DNA of 64,000 nt from the NCBI RefSeq assembly GCF_905175385.1, contig NZ_HG992750.1, forward strand, positions 496,001-560,000. The letters run 5' to 3'. The position numbers and the translations under genes were made by a program. Positions 17,136-27,145 of the stretch are shown one piece after another. The notes under the pieces were generated by a model. The model worked only from the letters and a program-made list of their open reading frames with translations, searched no databases and had not been told where the DNA came from. Each line of letters opens with the position of its first letter. Within the stretch, counting starts at the first letter, position 1. This stretch comes from Vibrio sp. B1FLJ16. GTDB lineage: Bacteria > Pseudomonadota > Gammaproteobacteria > Enterobacterales > Vibrionaceae.

Positions 17136-19733
17136 TCACGCTTCGACGGTTTTCAACCATGATCCGTATGAAACTGCTTTGTTTCGTCCTTGTTCTTTTG
17201 CTACATAAAGTGCTTTGTCGGCTCGAGCCAGCGCTTGTTCTTTATTTTTATCTCTACTTTTATATTCAGCTACTCCAATACAACAGGTCACTTGCTCTAC
17301 CGTAGGGAATTGTGATTTTTCGACTTGTGATCTTAATTTTTCAGCTAAAATCATTGCTGAGTTCAGGTCGGTATTTGGACAGATAACAAGAAATTCTTCG
17401 CCACCCCATCGACCAACACAATCCGTTTTTCGAGTATTTTTAGTTAAAACATGGGTAAAGTGTTTTAAAACCTCATCACCAACTAAATGACCATAAGTGT
17501 CATTAATGCTCTTGAAATGATCCAAATCAATTATCAATAACGAATGCTTACTTTGTTCGTTATGCATACCTTTGATTTTAGTTTCTAGTACTTTTTCAAG
17601 GTGAAGTCGATTATTAATACCAGTAAGTTGATCGGTAATAGATAACTCTTCAGCGAGTTTTCGACCTGTGATGTCTTGGCTGATTTCTGAATAGCCAACG
17701 ATACGATTGAAATCGTCGTAGATTGGTGACAATACAGAGGTTAACCAAAACGCTTGCTTCGCTTTAGTCATGTTTTTGCTTTCACCTTGCCAGACATCTT
17801 TTGTATTTAAAATTTGCCAGAATGACTGTCGTTCTGAAGTTGACAGATTCTGATGAAGAATCGTGTTACGTTTGTGACCAATTAATTCGTTTTTAGAATA
17901 ACCGCATAGTTGACTAAATGCTTGTGAGACATTGGTGATAGTGCCATCAATGCTCATGGTGGTACTCAAAATGTTTTGATCAATAAGTTCCAGATAACGT
18001 TCATTTTCAATCTCTGATACACGTCGAGCAGTAATATCCTGAAGCGCACCGATAGTCTGTAGGGCAGAGGTATTAGTATCATAGAAGGTTTGTGCCATCT
18101 CATGTATGTACTTAATTCTGCCATCAGGCATTACTAAACGGAATGTGATGCTATTGAGCTTGTTTTGTGGCTCGTCAGAGTAGTTTTGTGCATTCTTGAC
18201 CATTTCACGGTCATCAGGGTGTATGAAGTCTAAACTACCTAGATAAGATGGAGTATATTCATCTTTATCGACTTCAAAAAACGAATATATTTTCTCCGAC
18301 CAAAACATTTCTTGGGATTGGTGATTGAGTTTCCAATAACCTAGTTCAATGATTTCCTGCACTTGTTCGAGCTGCTTGTTTAGCTCATTGATCTTAGACA
18401 GGTGATTTTGTCTCTCTGTGATATCCAGATTCGTTCCGACAATTGTTTCAATTTCACCATTTTCATTAAATAATGGTGTTGCTGAGTATTGTATGATTTT
18501 CTGTTCCCCATTGGGTGCAGACAAAATGAAATTAGATTGGAACGCTGTCTTACTTTCAACAATGTTTCTAACATCATTTATAACATTTTCTCTATGCTTG
18601 TCAGAAATTTTGTTGACCCAAAAAAAGCTGTTATTTGAAGAGTCGGAATGGTCTACTTCAAATATTTCATGCATTTGTTCATCGCAACTAGCTTCTCTGG
18701 TATATGGGTTCCATTGCCAAAACCCCATATTCGCAGACTGAGCTGCAATTTTAAGTTTTAGAGTGTCAATATCTCTTTCATGTTTGATTTTATTCAGTTC
18801 GGTTACATTTCTGGTAGAAGAATAGATAAATTCCTCACCATTAAGCGTAATGATTCGTGCACTGATTAATGCATCGAAAACGCTTCCATCTTTGCATGTT
18901 AGTTTTGTTTCAAATATAGAAACTTCATCCATGGACAACGACGAAATATTCGTTTTTATCTGTTCTTTAGATAGGTGGCAATCTAAATCAAATAAGGTTA
19001 ATTGACTTAACTCTTCTTCTGCGTAACCTAACATTTCATTTGCCATCTGGCTGAACATTTTTATGCCGCCATCCATAGACAACATTATCATGCCATCAGG
19101 ATTGTTTTTAATTAAGAACTGTAATTCATCATTAAGTTCGCTTAGCTGTTGTTCATTGCGTTTATTTCTTTTAAAAATGGGTAAAAATATAAGGAAGTAT
19201 TCAATAGAAAGCGTTAGTAATGAGCCAATTAAAACAAATTGGCCTCGTTTCTGTAATTTATTTGTTACGTACTCAGATTCTTCTTGAAAAGCATTCACCG
19301 CAAAATCAAGCTTTAACAATAACTTAGATGCAGAATAAAAAACACTTTGTATATAAGTATCATCATCGACTGATGATTTTTTGAGAAGATTAAGGTAGTT
19401 GACCACATGTTCATTTAAGTCATACGGTGAGGAAAAATAGATTTCTTCGATATGTTCAGATGGAAGGTTAGAAATAATAAAATCATGGTCGGATTCCATA
19501 TTGTGGATCAAATTATTTCTGTATTCAATTAATCCTTGCTCATTGGTATTATCAACTCGCGCAGTCATAAGTGCGAGTTTTTGCGATAACATTCTTTGCT
19601 TGCCGCTTATATTAATAAGCTCTGCATAAATACGCTGTTTTTCTATTTGGTCATTCATTACGAAGTAACCTGAAATCATCCAACATGCTAGAGATAGAAA
19701 AATCACTAGATAAGAATTTTTGAGATTGAGCAA
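17136..19733 (-). CDS. PilJ-N / multi-PAS diguanylate cyclase (paralogue 1)
   Basis: An 865-residue membrane sensor. TM1 spans about 8-26. The periplasmic part carries the type IV pili/NIT-like motif Gly-Lys-Gln-Arg-Met-Leu-Ser-Gln-Lys at 44-52, and TM2 spans about 166-186. Four PAS domains follow (about 205-315, 330-445, 455-570, 585-700), then a GGDEF domain with intact Gly-Gly-Glu-Glu-Phe at 777-781. An Arg-Lys-Thr-Asp inhibitory site lies just before it. It should make c-di-GMP, with product feedback. Nitrate-like or redox ligands are possible for the sensor but unproven. It is adjacent to a near-copy at 19986-22583, exactly 2850 bp away. The start has no strong ribosome binding site. Confidence 0.88.
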   Translation of the reverse strand: MLNLKNSYLVIFLSLACWMISGYFVMNDQIEKQRIYAELINISGKQRMLSQKLALMTARVDNTNEQGLIEYRNNLIHNMESDHDFIISNLPSEHIEEIYFSSPYDLNEHVVNYLNLLKKSSVDDDTYIQSVFYSASKLLLKLDFAVNAFQEESEYVTNKLQKRGQFVLIGSLLTLSIEYFLIFLPIFKRNKRNEQQLSELNDELQFLIKNNPDGMIMLSMDGGIKMFSQMANEMLGYAEEELSQLTLFDLDCHLSKEQIKTNISSLSMDEVSIFETKLTCKDGSVFDALISARIITLNGEEFIYSSTRNVTELNKIKHERDIDTLKLKIAAQSANMGFWQWNPYTREASCDEQMHEIFEVDHSDSSNNSFFWVNKISDKHRENVINDVRNIVESKTAFQSNFILSAPNGEQKIIQYSATPLFNENGEIETIVGTNLDITERQNHLSKINELNKQLEQVQEIIELGYWKLNHQSQEMFWSEKIYSFFEVDKDEYTPSYLGSLDFIHPDDREMVKNAQNYSDEPQNKLNSITFRLVMPDGRIKYIHEMAQTFYDTNTSALQTIGALQDITARRVSEIENERYLELIDQNILSTTMSIDGTITNVSQAFSQLCGYSKNELIGHKRNTILHQNLSTSERQSFWQILNTKDVWQGESKNMTKAKQAFWLTSVLSPIYDDFNRIVGYSEISQDITGRKLAEELSITDQLTGINNRLHLEKVLETKIKGMHNEQSKHSLLIIDLDHFKSINDTYGHLVGDEVLKHFTHVLTKNTRKTDCVGRWGGEEFLVICPNTDLNSAMILAEKLRSQVEKSQFPTVEQVTCCIGVAEYKSRDKNKEQALARADKALYVAKEQGRNKAVSYGSWLKTVEA

Positions 19734-19904
19734 AAGATACCTCTAAAACACTTCAGCTTAATTGTGTCTGAAATTAACGCAAAGTAAGCAAAAAATAAAA
19801 ACCTGACATTATTTTACCAAATCAAACATTCAACCGTATCTCGAAGTGATGTAGGATTAATCTCATAGCGAAAGTAAGTTAATTTTAACTTCAACGTAAA
19901 AATT

Positions 19905-19941
19905 AAAAGCCCCTCATTGCTGTTCGCAATATGGGGCTTTT
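19905..19941 (-). terminator. Terminator of the second PAS-GGDEF gene
   Basis: This is a copy of the hairpin at 17054-17090 with a few changes (CCTCATTGC in one arm, so two mismatched pairs). It shows that the duplicated unit included the terminator. Confidence 0.75.
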
Positions 19942-19985
19942 AGTTAGTCGTTACCTTATCTTTTTATGGCAAATCTAAGGCAGGA

Positions 19986-22583
19986 TCACGCTTCGACGGT
20001 TTTTAACCATGATCCGTATGAAACTACTTTGTTTCGCCCTTGTTCTTTTGCCGCATAAAGTGCTTTGTCGGCTAGAGCCAGCGCTTGTTCTTTATTGTTA
20101 TCTCCTCTTCTGAAGTCAGCTACTCCAATACAACAGGTCACTTTATCTACCGTAGGGAATTGTGATTTTTCGACTTGTGATCTTAATTTTTCAGCTAAAA
20201 TCATTGCTGAGTTCAGGTCGGTATTTGGACAGATAACAAGAAATTCTTCGCCACCCCATCGACCAACACAATCCGTTTTTCGAGTATTTTCAGCTAAAAC
20301 ATGGGAAAAGTGTTTTAAAACCTCATCACCAACTAAATGACCATAAGTGTCATTAATGCTCTTGAAATGATCCAAATCAATTATCAATAACGAATGCTTA
20401 CTGTGTTTGTTATGCATACCTTCGATTTCAGTTTCTAGTACTTTTTCAAGGTGTAGTCGATTATTAATTCCGGTAAGTTGATCGGTAATAGATAACTCTT
20501 CAGCGAGTTTTCGATCTGTGATGTCTTGGCTGATTTCTGAATAGCCAACGATACGATTGAAATCGTCATAAATTGGTGAAAAAACAGAGGTTAACCAAAA
20601 CGCTTGCTCCGTTTTAGTCATGTTTTTACTTTCACCTTGCCAGACATCTTTTGTATTTAGAATTTTCCAGAATGACTGTCGTTCTGAAGTTGACAGATTC
20701 GGATGAAGAGTAATGTCGCGCTTGTGACCAATTAATTCGTTTTTAGAATAACCGCATAGTTGACTAAATGCTTGTGAGACATTAGTGATAGTGCCATCAA
20801 TGCTCATGGTGGTACTCAAAATGTTTTGATCAATAAGTTCCAGATAACGTTCATTTTCTATTTCGGATACACGTCGGGCAGTAATATCCTGAAGCGCACC
20901 AATAGTCTGTAGGGCAGAAGTATTCGGATCATAGAAGGTTTGTGCCATCTCATGTATGTACTTAATTCTGCCATCAGGCATTACTAAACGGAATGTGATG
21001 CTATTGAGCTTGTTTTGTGGCTCGTCAGAGTAGTTTTGTGCATTCTTGACCATTTCACGGTCATCAGGGTGTATGAAGTCTAAACTACCTAGATAAGATG
21101 GAGTATATTCATCTTTATCGACTTCAAAAAACGAATATATTTTCTCCGACCAAAACATTTCTTGGGATTGGTGATTGAGTTTCCAATAACCTAATTCAAT
21201 GATTTCCTGTACCTGCTCCAGTTGTCTGTTTAGTTCATTGATTTTAGACAGGTGATTTTGTCTATCAGTGATATCCAGATTCGTTCCAACAATGGTTTCA
21301 ATGTCACCATTCTTATTAAATAACGGAGTCGCTGAAGATTGTATGATTCTCTGTTCTCCATTACAAATAGTGATAGCAAAATTTGATTGAAACGCTGTCT
21401 TACTTCTAACTATATTTTTAACTTCATTTATGATGTTTGTTCGATATTTTTCAGTGATTTTATTTAGCCAAAAATAAACATCTTTTGAAGAGTCTGTTCG
21501 ATCTGCACAAAATATTTTGTGCATTTGTTCATCACAATATATTTGTCCATTCTTAGGGTTCCACTGCCAAATTCCCATATTCGCTGACTGAGCTGCAATT
21601 TTTAGTTTTAGTGTATCAATATCTCTGTAGAATTTAATTTTATTTAGCTCAGATACATCTGTCATGGAACAATAAACAAATTCACCTTTATTAAGTCTAA
21701 TGATTCTAGCACTGATCAATGCATCAAAAATACTACCATTTTTACATCTTAGTTTTGTTTCAAATATAGATACATCATCCACTGAGAAAGATGTAAACTT
21801 GTCTGCTATTTGTTCTTTAGTTAGATGAGAGTCTAAATCAAATATCGTTAATTGACTCAGTTCTTCTTCTGTGTAACCCAACATTTCGTTTGTCATCTGA
21901 CTGAACATTTTAACGTCACCGTTCATCGACAACATTAACATGCCGTCAGGGTTGTTTTTCATTAAAAATGTTAATTCATGATTAAGTTCTTTGAGTCGTT
22001 GTTTATTGCGTTTATTTCTCTTAAATATGGGTAAAAATATAATAAAATACTCAATAGAAAGGGTTAATAATGAGCCAATTAAAACGAACCTTCCTCTTTT
22101 TTGTAATTTATTTGTTACATATTCAGACTCTTCTTGGAAAGCATTAACTGCAAAATCAAGTTTTAATAATAAATTAGATGAAGCATAGAAAACACTTTGT
22201 ATATAAGTATTATCATCTACGTATGAATTTTTGAGAAGATTAAGATAGTTTACAACTTCTTTGTTTAAATCATGCGGTGAGGAAAAGTAGACTTTTTCAA
22301 TATCATCTGATGTAAGGTTAGAGATAATAAATTCATGGTCAGTCTCCATAATTTGGATTAAATCGTTTCTTTTTTCGATTAATCCTTTATCACTGTTATT
22401 GCTAATTCGCAGCGTCATTAGTGCGGTTTTTTGCGATAACATTCTTTGCTTGCCACTTTTATTGATTAGTTCTGCATAAATATGTTGTTTTTCTATTTGG
22501 TCATTCATTACAAAATAACCAGAAATAATCCAACAGGCTAGTGAAAGAAAAATCACTAGGTAAGAGTTTTTAAGACTGACCAA
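19986..22583 (-). CDS. PilJ-N / multi-PAS diguanylate cyclase (paralogue 2)
   Basis: Same length (865 residues) and domain order as its downstream neighbour: TM, PilJ-like periplasmic part, TM, four PAS domains and an intact GGEEF cyclase. The sensor part and the first two PAS domains differ at many positions, while the third PAS to the end is nearly identical. This suggests different inputs feeding the same output, or recent gene conversion of the 3' half. It lies head-to-tail with paralogue 1, with a 252-bp gap that holds its own terminator and the promoter region of paralogue 1. Confidence 0.88.
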   Translation of the reverse strand: MVSLKNSYLVIFLSLACWIISGYFVMNDQIEKQHIYAELINKSGKQRMLSQKTALMTLRISNNSDKGLIEKRNDLIQIMETDHEFIISNLTSDDIEKVYFSSPHDLNKEVVNYLNLLKNSYVDDNTYIQSVFYASSNLLLKLDFAVNAFQEESEYVTNKLQKRGRFVLIGSLLTLSIEYFIIFLPIFKRNKRNKQRLKELNHELTFLMKNNPDGMLMLSMNGDVKMFSQMTNEMLGYTEEELSQLTIFDLDSHLTKEQIADKFTSFSVDDVSIFETKLRCKNGSIFDALISARIIRLNKGEFVYCSMTDVSELNKIKFYRDIDTLKLKIAAQSANMGIWQWNPKNGQIYCDEQMHKIFCADRTDSSKDVYFWLNKITEKYRTNIINEVKNIVRSKTAFQSNFAITICNGEQRIIQSSATPLFNKNGDIETIVGTNLDITDRQNHLSKINELNRQLEQVQEIIELGYWKLNHQSQEMFWSEKIYSFFEVDKDEYTPSYLGSLDFIHPDDREMVKNAQNYSDEPQNKLNSITFRLVMPDGRIKYIHEMAQTFYDPNTSALQTIGALQDITARRVSEIENERYLELIDQNILSTTMSIDGTITNVSQAFSQLCGYSKNELIGHKRDITLHPNLSTSERQSFWKILNTKDVWQGESKNMTKTEQAFWLTSVFSPIYDDFNRIVGYSEISQDITDRKLAEELSITDQLTGINNRLHLEKVLETEIEGMHNKHSKHSLLIIDLDHFKSINDTYGHLVGDEVLKHFSHVLAENTRKTDCVGRWGGEEFLVICPNTDLNSAMILAEKLRSQVEKSQFPTVDKVTCCIGVADFRRGDNNKEQALALADKALYAAKEQGRNKVVSYGSWLKTVEA

Positions 22584-22923
22584 AAGATACCCCTAAAGAA
22601 TTATTGAGATTGCGTGGCAAATTAAAGTAAAATTCTGTGTATTTTATCAAATTGATAGCATGGTGATATCTCAAAGGATTGTGAGATTAATCTTACAGTT
22701 GGTTGGTGTTTACTAATTATATTGGTAATTTCGCATATTCAGTTAATTAGACAACGCCCTACAAATTGCGTACTAGCAGGGCGCTTAATTCCTTATTACA
22801 TTACTCCCGATACCAAGAAGACCTAACTAATGTAGAAACCTATACCATGCTTTAATGATTAGACTTAGTAAACATGTCTTAACGTCGGTATAAACACCTG
22901 ATTACTGTTGTTCGGAAATGAGA
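22584..22923. other. 340-bp intergenic region, no gene seen
   Basis: Upstream of the second cyclase gene. A weak 6-bp stem (CGCCCT with AGGGCG, about 22755-22783) is the only structure seen. It borders the decayed DUF2798 gene. Confidence 0.35.
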
Positions 22924-23160
22924 TTAGTTGGTCAATGCCATCTTGTGGAAAAAATTTGAAGAAAGCGGTGCGAGCAATTGGACCCGCCACTATAAACTGT
23001 AAAGGCAAAGCGACAACAATATTAAGCGCGAACACATTGAATAAGCGGCAAACTGAGAGCCTTCATAGGCTGCACTAATGTCGTGACGAGTGACATTTCC
23101 TCACACATAAATAACACCATAAGTGCTATGTAAGCAGCACTTTTTAGTAAATGCTGATAC
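22924..23160 (-). pseudogene. Decayed DUF2798 membrane protein
   Basis: On the minus strand this stretch encodes pieces that align with the C-terminal half of the intact DUF2798 protein at 35018-35491. One piece matches its Leu-Met-Val-Leu-Phe-Met-Cys helix; another is close to its Phe-Ala-Leu-Asn-Ile-Val-Val-Ala-Leu-Pro-Leu-Gln-Phe segment; a third is close to its Gly-Pro-Ile-Ala-Arg. The pieces are in different frames. Restoring one G near 23072 and one A near 23041, and perhaps dropping one T from the six near 22955, would give a continuous single-domain DUF2798 protein. No convincing start codon is seen. It is a remnant or a gene hit by several indels. Confidence 0.6.
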
Positions 23161-23248
23161 TTCCTTTTTTGAACGGATAGCCGTGATGCGATATGAATGC
23201 TATCCGGCTCTGAGGAAAGGGGACTTACATTAATGTGGAAATTGGTTC

Positions 23249-24025
23249 TTATAGTGTAACGGTTCGCGGCTTATCAAGAACAGTTAAACCTTTCTCCATA
23301 AGTTCTACTTTAACGATTTGTGATAAGTTTTGGTCGGTGATGATACCGTCAAACTTATCGATATCTAACGCATGAAAGCTACCAATACGACCGTATTTGG
23401 TCGAGTCTGATATGAGATAGTTTGTCTGCGCTGCTTTCACAATGGCTTTTTTAACCCAGACTTTTCCCTCATTAGGTGTAGACAACCCTTTTAGGTTCCA
23501 GGAAGAAGAGGAGATAAAGGCGATATCAATGTTCATCCCTGCAAGGAACTCGGCAACTTTACCACCAACACTTGATTGGTTCTCACGGTCTACCTTTCCA
23601 CCGGTATGGTATAACTCACATTGACTGTGGCTCATCAGAAACGCAGCAATAGAAAAATCATTTGTGATGATCAGCAGATCGTCTCTGTCAACAATCTGAT
23701 GGGCAATTTTTAACGCTGTTGTGCCAGCGTCTAAATATACGGTGGCATTTTTATCGATTAACGTTGCTGCGATTTGGGCAATGTGTGTTTTTTCGTCTGC
23801 TTGTTGTTCTACTTTCGCATCGTGTGAAAGTTCACTATGCAGTGCCTGTGCAAGTTGCACCCCGCCAGATACTGAGATCACTTTCCCTGAAGACTCTAGC
23901 TTTACAATATCACGACGGATCGTCATATGTGATACGCCAAGATGCTCTGTTAAATCAGAGATACTGAGTACTTCTTGATGTGACAAAAGGGACAAAATTG
24001 TTCTTTGACGTTCTGCTGGAATCAT
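23249..24025 (-). CDS. DeoR-family regulator of the acid-sugar cluster
   Basis: A 258-residue DeoR regulator. The N-terminal winged helix (about 6-58) has the family motif Val-Ser-His-Met-Thr-Ile-Arg-Arg-Asp. The C-terminal sugar-phosphate sensor has Tyr-Leu-Asp-Ala-Gly-Thr-Thr near residue 98 and Gly-Gly-Lys-Val near 142. It is divergent from the threonate/erythronate-type genes across 280 bp, so it probably represses them until a phosphorylated intermediate binds. Confidence 0.87.
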   Translation of the reverse strand: MIPAERQRTILSLLSHQEVLSISDLTEHLGVSHMTIRRDIVKLESSGKVISVSGGVQLAQALHSELSHDAKVEQQADEKTHIAQIAATLIDKNATVYLDAGTTALKIAHQIVDRDDLLIITNDFSIAAFLMSHSQCELYHTGGKVDRENQSSVGGKVAEFLAGMNIDIAFISSSSWNLKGLSTPNEGKVWVKKAIVKAAQTNYLISDSTKYGRIGSFHALDIDKFDGIITDQNLSQIVKVELMEKGLTVLDKPRTVTL

Positions 24026-24305
24026 TATTTCACTTCATATTTTTGTTTTTCAGTATCCTAGCAAGCTTTCATTGGTATGTGAATATCTGTGAACATATGT
24101 TGTGTTTTGCTGTGTTAATAATGGTAATTCGCTCGTAGTAACCGTGCTTCTACACTATTAATAAGCTAAATATCATTTAAGTGTTAACTTTTGTTAAAAG
24201 TGTGACTTGAGGCTAGGTTGTGGTGTTAATCTTCACATATAATCACATCCATCAAACAAGAATTAACAAAATCCAGTTCAAATTTACCAAGAAGGCATTG
24301 TTACT
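24026..24305. promoter_or_regulatory. Divergent promoter region, DeoR / acid-sugar genes
   Basis: This 280-bp AT-rich spacer holds both promoters. GTTAA-type half sites recur (TGTTAAC and TTGTTAAAAG near 24182-24200, GTGTTAAT near 24222), and a palindrome AACATATGTT lies near 24091. These are plausible regulator contacts, but no single site stands out. Confidence 0.35.
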
Positions 24306-25205
24306 ATGAGTGAAGTTCAATCTGTCGGTGTGATCGGTTTAGGCTCAATGGGCATGGGTGCAGCGAAATCTTGTGTTCGTGCTGGGCTAGATGTTTATGG
24401 CTTTGATTTAAATCCTAAAGCTCTGGAAGAGTTAGCTGAATATGGCGCAAAAGCTGTTTCAACAAATGCGGTGGAGTTTGCTGACAAGCTGGATTCAGTA
24501 CTTATCCTTGTCGTAAACGCACAACAAGTTAACACAGTCTTGTTTAAGACCGGTCTGGCTGCTTCATTAAGACCAAACACGCCGGTGATGGTATCAGCAA
24601 CGATCTCTGCTGAAGATGCGAAGCAAATAGAAGCAAAACTTGCAGAGCACAACCTTGTCATGCTGGATGCACCAGTTTCTGGTGGCGCGGTGAAAGCAGA
24701 AGCCGGTGAGATGACTATCATGGCATCCGGCGCTCAAAGCACATTTGACGCACTTAATCCTGTGCTCGAAGCAACTGCAGCCAAAGTGTACAACATCGGT
24801 GAAGCAATTGGCCTTGGCGCGACAGTGAAGATCATTCACCAGCTATTAGCAGGCGTTCATATTGCAGCTGGTGCAGAAGCAATGGCACTTGCGGCACGAG
24901 CAAATATTCCTCTGGATCTTATGTACGATGTGGTCACAAACGCTGCAGGTAACTCATGGATGTTTGAGAACCGTATGAAGCATGTCGTTGATGGTGATTA
25001 CACGCCTAAGTCGATGGTAGATATCTTCGTTAAAGACCTTAACCTGGTTTCTGATACAGCGAAAGATCTTAAGTTTCCGTTACCGCTTTCAAGTACTGCA
25101 TTGAACATGTTTGTCAGCGCGAGTAACGCAGGTTTCGGCCAAGAAGACGACAGTGCGGTGATTAAGATTTTTGATGGCATTGACCTGCCAGGCGTTGATA
25201 AGTAA
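24306..25205 (+). CDS. ltnD: L-threonate-type dehydrogenase (beta-hydroxyacid family)
   Basis: A 299-residue 3-hydroxyisobutyrate dehydrogenase-family enzyme. It has Gly-Leu-Gly-Ser-Met-Gly-Met-Gly (NAD site, about 11-18), Asp-Ala-Pro-Val-Ser-Gly-Gly (substrate loop, about 121-127) and the catalytic Lys in Thr-Val-Lys-Ile-Ile-His-Gln (about 175). In the clusters where OtnK, OtnC and OtnI were characterised, this position is held by the 2-dehydrogenase for L-threonate (LtnD). The companion genes make a tetronate dehydrogenase the best call. Threonate versus another four-carbon acid cannot be settled from the sequence. Confidence 0.8.
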   Translation: MSEVQSVGVIGLGSMGMGAAKSCVRAGLDVYGFDLNPKALEELAEYGAKAVSTNAVEFADKLDSVLILVVNAQQVNTVLFKTGLAASLRPNTPVMVSATISAEDAKQIEAKLAEHNLVMLDAPVSGGAVKAEAGEMTIMASGAQSTFDALNPVLEATAAKVYNIGEAIGLGATVKIIHQLLAGVHIAAGAEAMALAARANIPLDLMYDVVTNAAGNSWMFENRMKHVVDGDYTPKSMVDIFVKDLNLVSDTAKDLKFPLPLSSTALNMFVSASNAGFGQEDDSAVIKIFDGIDLPGVDK

Positions 25206-25229
25206 GCGCACAAGAGTGGAGAAGTAAAT

Positions 25230-26486
25230 ATGTTATTAGGCGTTATTGCAGACGACTTTACAGGCGCGACCGACATAGCAGGTTTTCTGGTAGAAAACGG
25301 TATGCGCACTGTTCAGCTAAACGGAATCCCGGCTCAACAGATTGATGTAAACGCCGATGCGGTAGTGATCAGTCTTAAGTCTCGCTCTTGTCCTGTCGAT
25401 GAAGCTATCAAAGATTCAGTCGCGGCACTTAAATGGCTTCAAGCGAATGGCTGCCAGCAGTTCTACTTTAAGTACTGCTCAACGTTCGACAGTACAGCAG
25501 AAGGCAATATTGGCCCTGTTACTGATGCTTTACTGGCTGAACTTGGTGAAGACTTCACCATTGTTTGTCCTGCATTGCCAGTCAATGGCCGTACGGTCTA
25601 CAACGGACATCTGTTTGTGTTCGAGGAACTGCTCAGTGATTCAGGTATGCGCAATCACCCGGTTACGCCGATGACTGATTCAAGCCTGATCCGCATGATG
25701 AATGCACAGTCAAAAGGTACTACTGGACTGGTTAATTTCCAAACGATTGAGCAGGGCTCACAAGCCGTAACTCAGCGCTTTACGGAACTAAAAGAACAAG
25801 GGCATCACTACGCGGTTGTTGATGCATTCAACGCTGAGCATTTAGTTACGCTGGGACAAGCGGCTAAATCATTCAAGCTTGTTACGGGAGGCTCTGGTCT
25901 CGCTGCGGGTCTGGCACGAAACTGGACGGAACAGCTTGAAGATCAGAGTGACGCAAAACAATCAGGTAAGCCTGTTAAAGCGCCGACGGTTGTATTTTCA
26001 GGCTCATGTTCTGTGATGACCAATCAACAAGTCGCGGTTTACAAACAGCAAGCACCGCACTTTGCTATCGATGTTGAAGCTTGTCTGACGAATGAAGATT
26101 ATGCAGATCTTGTGTTTGACTGGGTAATGACCAACATCGAAAGTGAGTTTGCTCCGTTAGTCTACGCAACAGCAGATGCGACGGCGCTGAAAGCGATACA
26201 AGAGCAATATGGTGCTCAGGCATCTAGCCACGCTGTAGAACAGTTCTTCAGTAAGATCGCCATTAAACTTCAGTCAAATGGTGTGAAGAACTTCATTGTT
26301 GCAGGTGGAGAAACCTCTGGCGTCGTCACTCAAAGCCTTAAGGTGAAAGGTTTCCATATCGGCCCTCAAATCGCACCAGGCGTGCCGTGGGTTAAGTCAG
26401 TAGAAGGGGAGCTTTCACTGGCACTAAAATCTGGCAACTTTGGTGACGAAAACTTCTTCGCCAAAGCACAGTCATTCTTTGCATAA
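25230..26486 (+). CDS. otnK: 3-oxo-tetronate kinase (four-carbon acid sugar kinase)
   Basis: The 418-residue protein has the DUF1537 architecture. The N-terminal domain starts with the signature Ala-Asp-Asp-Phe-Thr-Gly-Ala-Thr-Asp (about 7-15). The C-terminal nucleotide-binding domain has Phe-Ser-Gly-Ser-Cys-Ser near 257-262 and Gly-Gly-Glu-Thr-Ser-Gly near 357-362. The family phosphorylates 3-oxo-tetronates at C4. It lies 24 bp after the dehydrogenase gene and 11 bp before the decarboxylase gene in the same operon. Confidence 0.9.
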   Translation: MLLGVIADDFTGATDIAGFLVENGMRTVQLNGIPAQQIDVNADAVVISLKSRSCPVDEAIKDSVAALKWLQANGCQQFYFKYCSTFDSTAEGNIGPVTDALLAELGEDFTIVCPALPVNGRTVYNGHLFVFEELLSDSGMRNHPVTPMTDSSLIRMMNAQSKGTTGLVNFQTIEQGSQAVTQRFTELKEQGHHYAVVDAFNAEHLVTLGQAAKSFKLVTGGSGLAAGLARNWTEQLEDQSDAKQSGKPVKAPTVVFSGSCSVMTNQQVAVYKQQAPHFAIDVEACLTNEDYADLVFDWVMTNIESEFAPLVYATADATALKAIQEQYGAQASSHAVEQFFSKIAIKLQSNGVKNFIVAGGETSGVVTQSLKVKGFHIGPQIAPGVPWVKSVEGELSLALKSGNFGDENFFAKAQSFFA

Positions 26487-26497
26487 GTGAGGGATCA

Positions 26498-27145
26498 ATG
26501 AGCAATAACTCTAAGACGGAGCAGCAGCTTCGGGAACAAATGGTCACACTGGCGCGCTCTATGTTCGAACGTGGTTATGCCACTGGCGGTGCTGGTAACC
26601 TTTCAATTCGGTTGGAGAATGGTCACTTTCTGGCTACGCCGACAGGCTCTTCATTTGGTCGCCTAGTAGCTGAAGAACTCTCAGTAGTGGATATCGATGG
26701 AAACCATATATCAGGAAAGAAGCCTTCAAAAGAAGTAGCGTTCCACCTGGCTATCTATCGCAATAAGCCTGAGTGCAATGCAATTGTGCACCTGCACTCA
26801 ACTTATCTGACCGCGCTATCTTGTCTGGAAGGACTGGAGCGCGACAATGCGATCAAAGCGTTCACCCCATACTATGTTATGCGTGTTGGTGAGCTACCGG
26901 TTATCCCTTATCTTCGTCCCGGCGACCCTCAAATTGCAGAGGAGCTAGCGAAACTCGCAGGCGATTATCGCGCTTTCCTACTGGCGAATCATGGCCCGGT
27001 CATCACGGGTACTGATTTTGAGGATGCGGTAGATAATGCTGAAGAGCTCGAAGAAACGGCCAAACTGGCGTTCATTCTTAAAGACACAAACATCCGTTAC
27101 CTAACGGATGAAGAAGTTCAGGATCTAAAAGGGAGAGGTAAATAA
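26498..27145 (+). CDS. otnC: 3-oxo-tetronate 4-phosphate decarboxylase (class II aldolase fold)
   Basis: This 215-residue class II aldolase-family protein has Gly-Asn-Leu-Ser (about 32-35), the metal-binding His-Leu-His (about 93-95) and a later His in Ala-Asn-His-Gly-Pro (about 165-169). In this pathway the family decarboxylates the kinase product to dihydroxyacetone phosphate. Its TAA overlaps the ATG of the next gene by one base. Confidence 0.88.
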   Translation: MSNNSKTEQQLREQMVTLARSMFERGYATGGAGNLSIRLENGHFLATPTGSSFGRLVAEELSVVDIDGNHISGKKPSKEVAFHLAIYRNKPECNAIVHLHSTYLTALSCLEGLERDNAIKAFTPYYVMRVGELPVIPYLRPGDPQIAEELAKLAGDYRAFLLANHGPVITGTDFEDAVDNAEELEETAKLAFILKDTNIRYLTDEEVQDLKGRGK

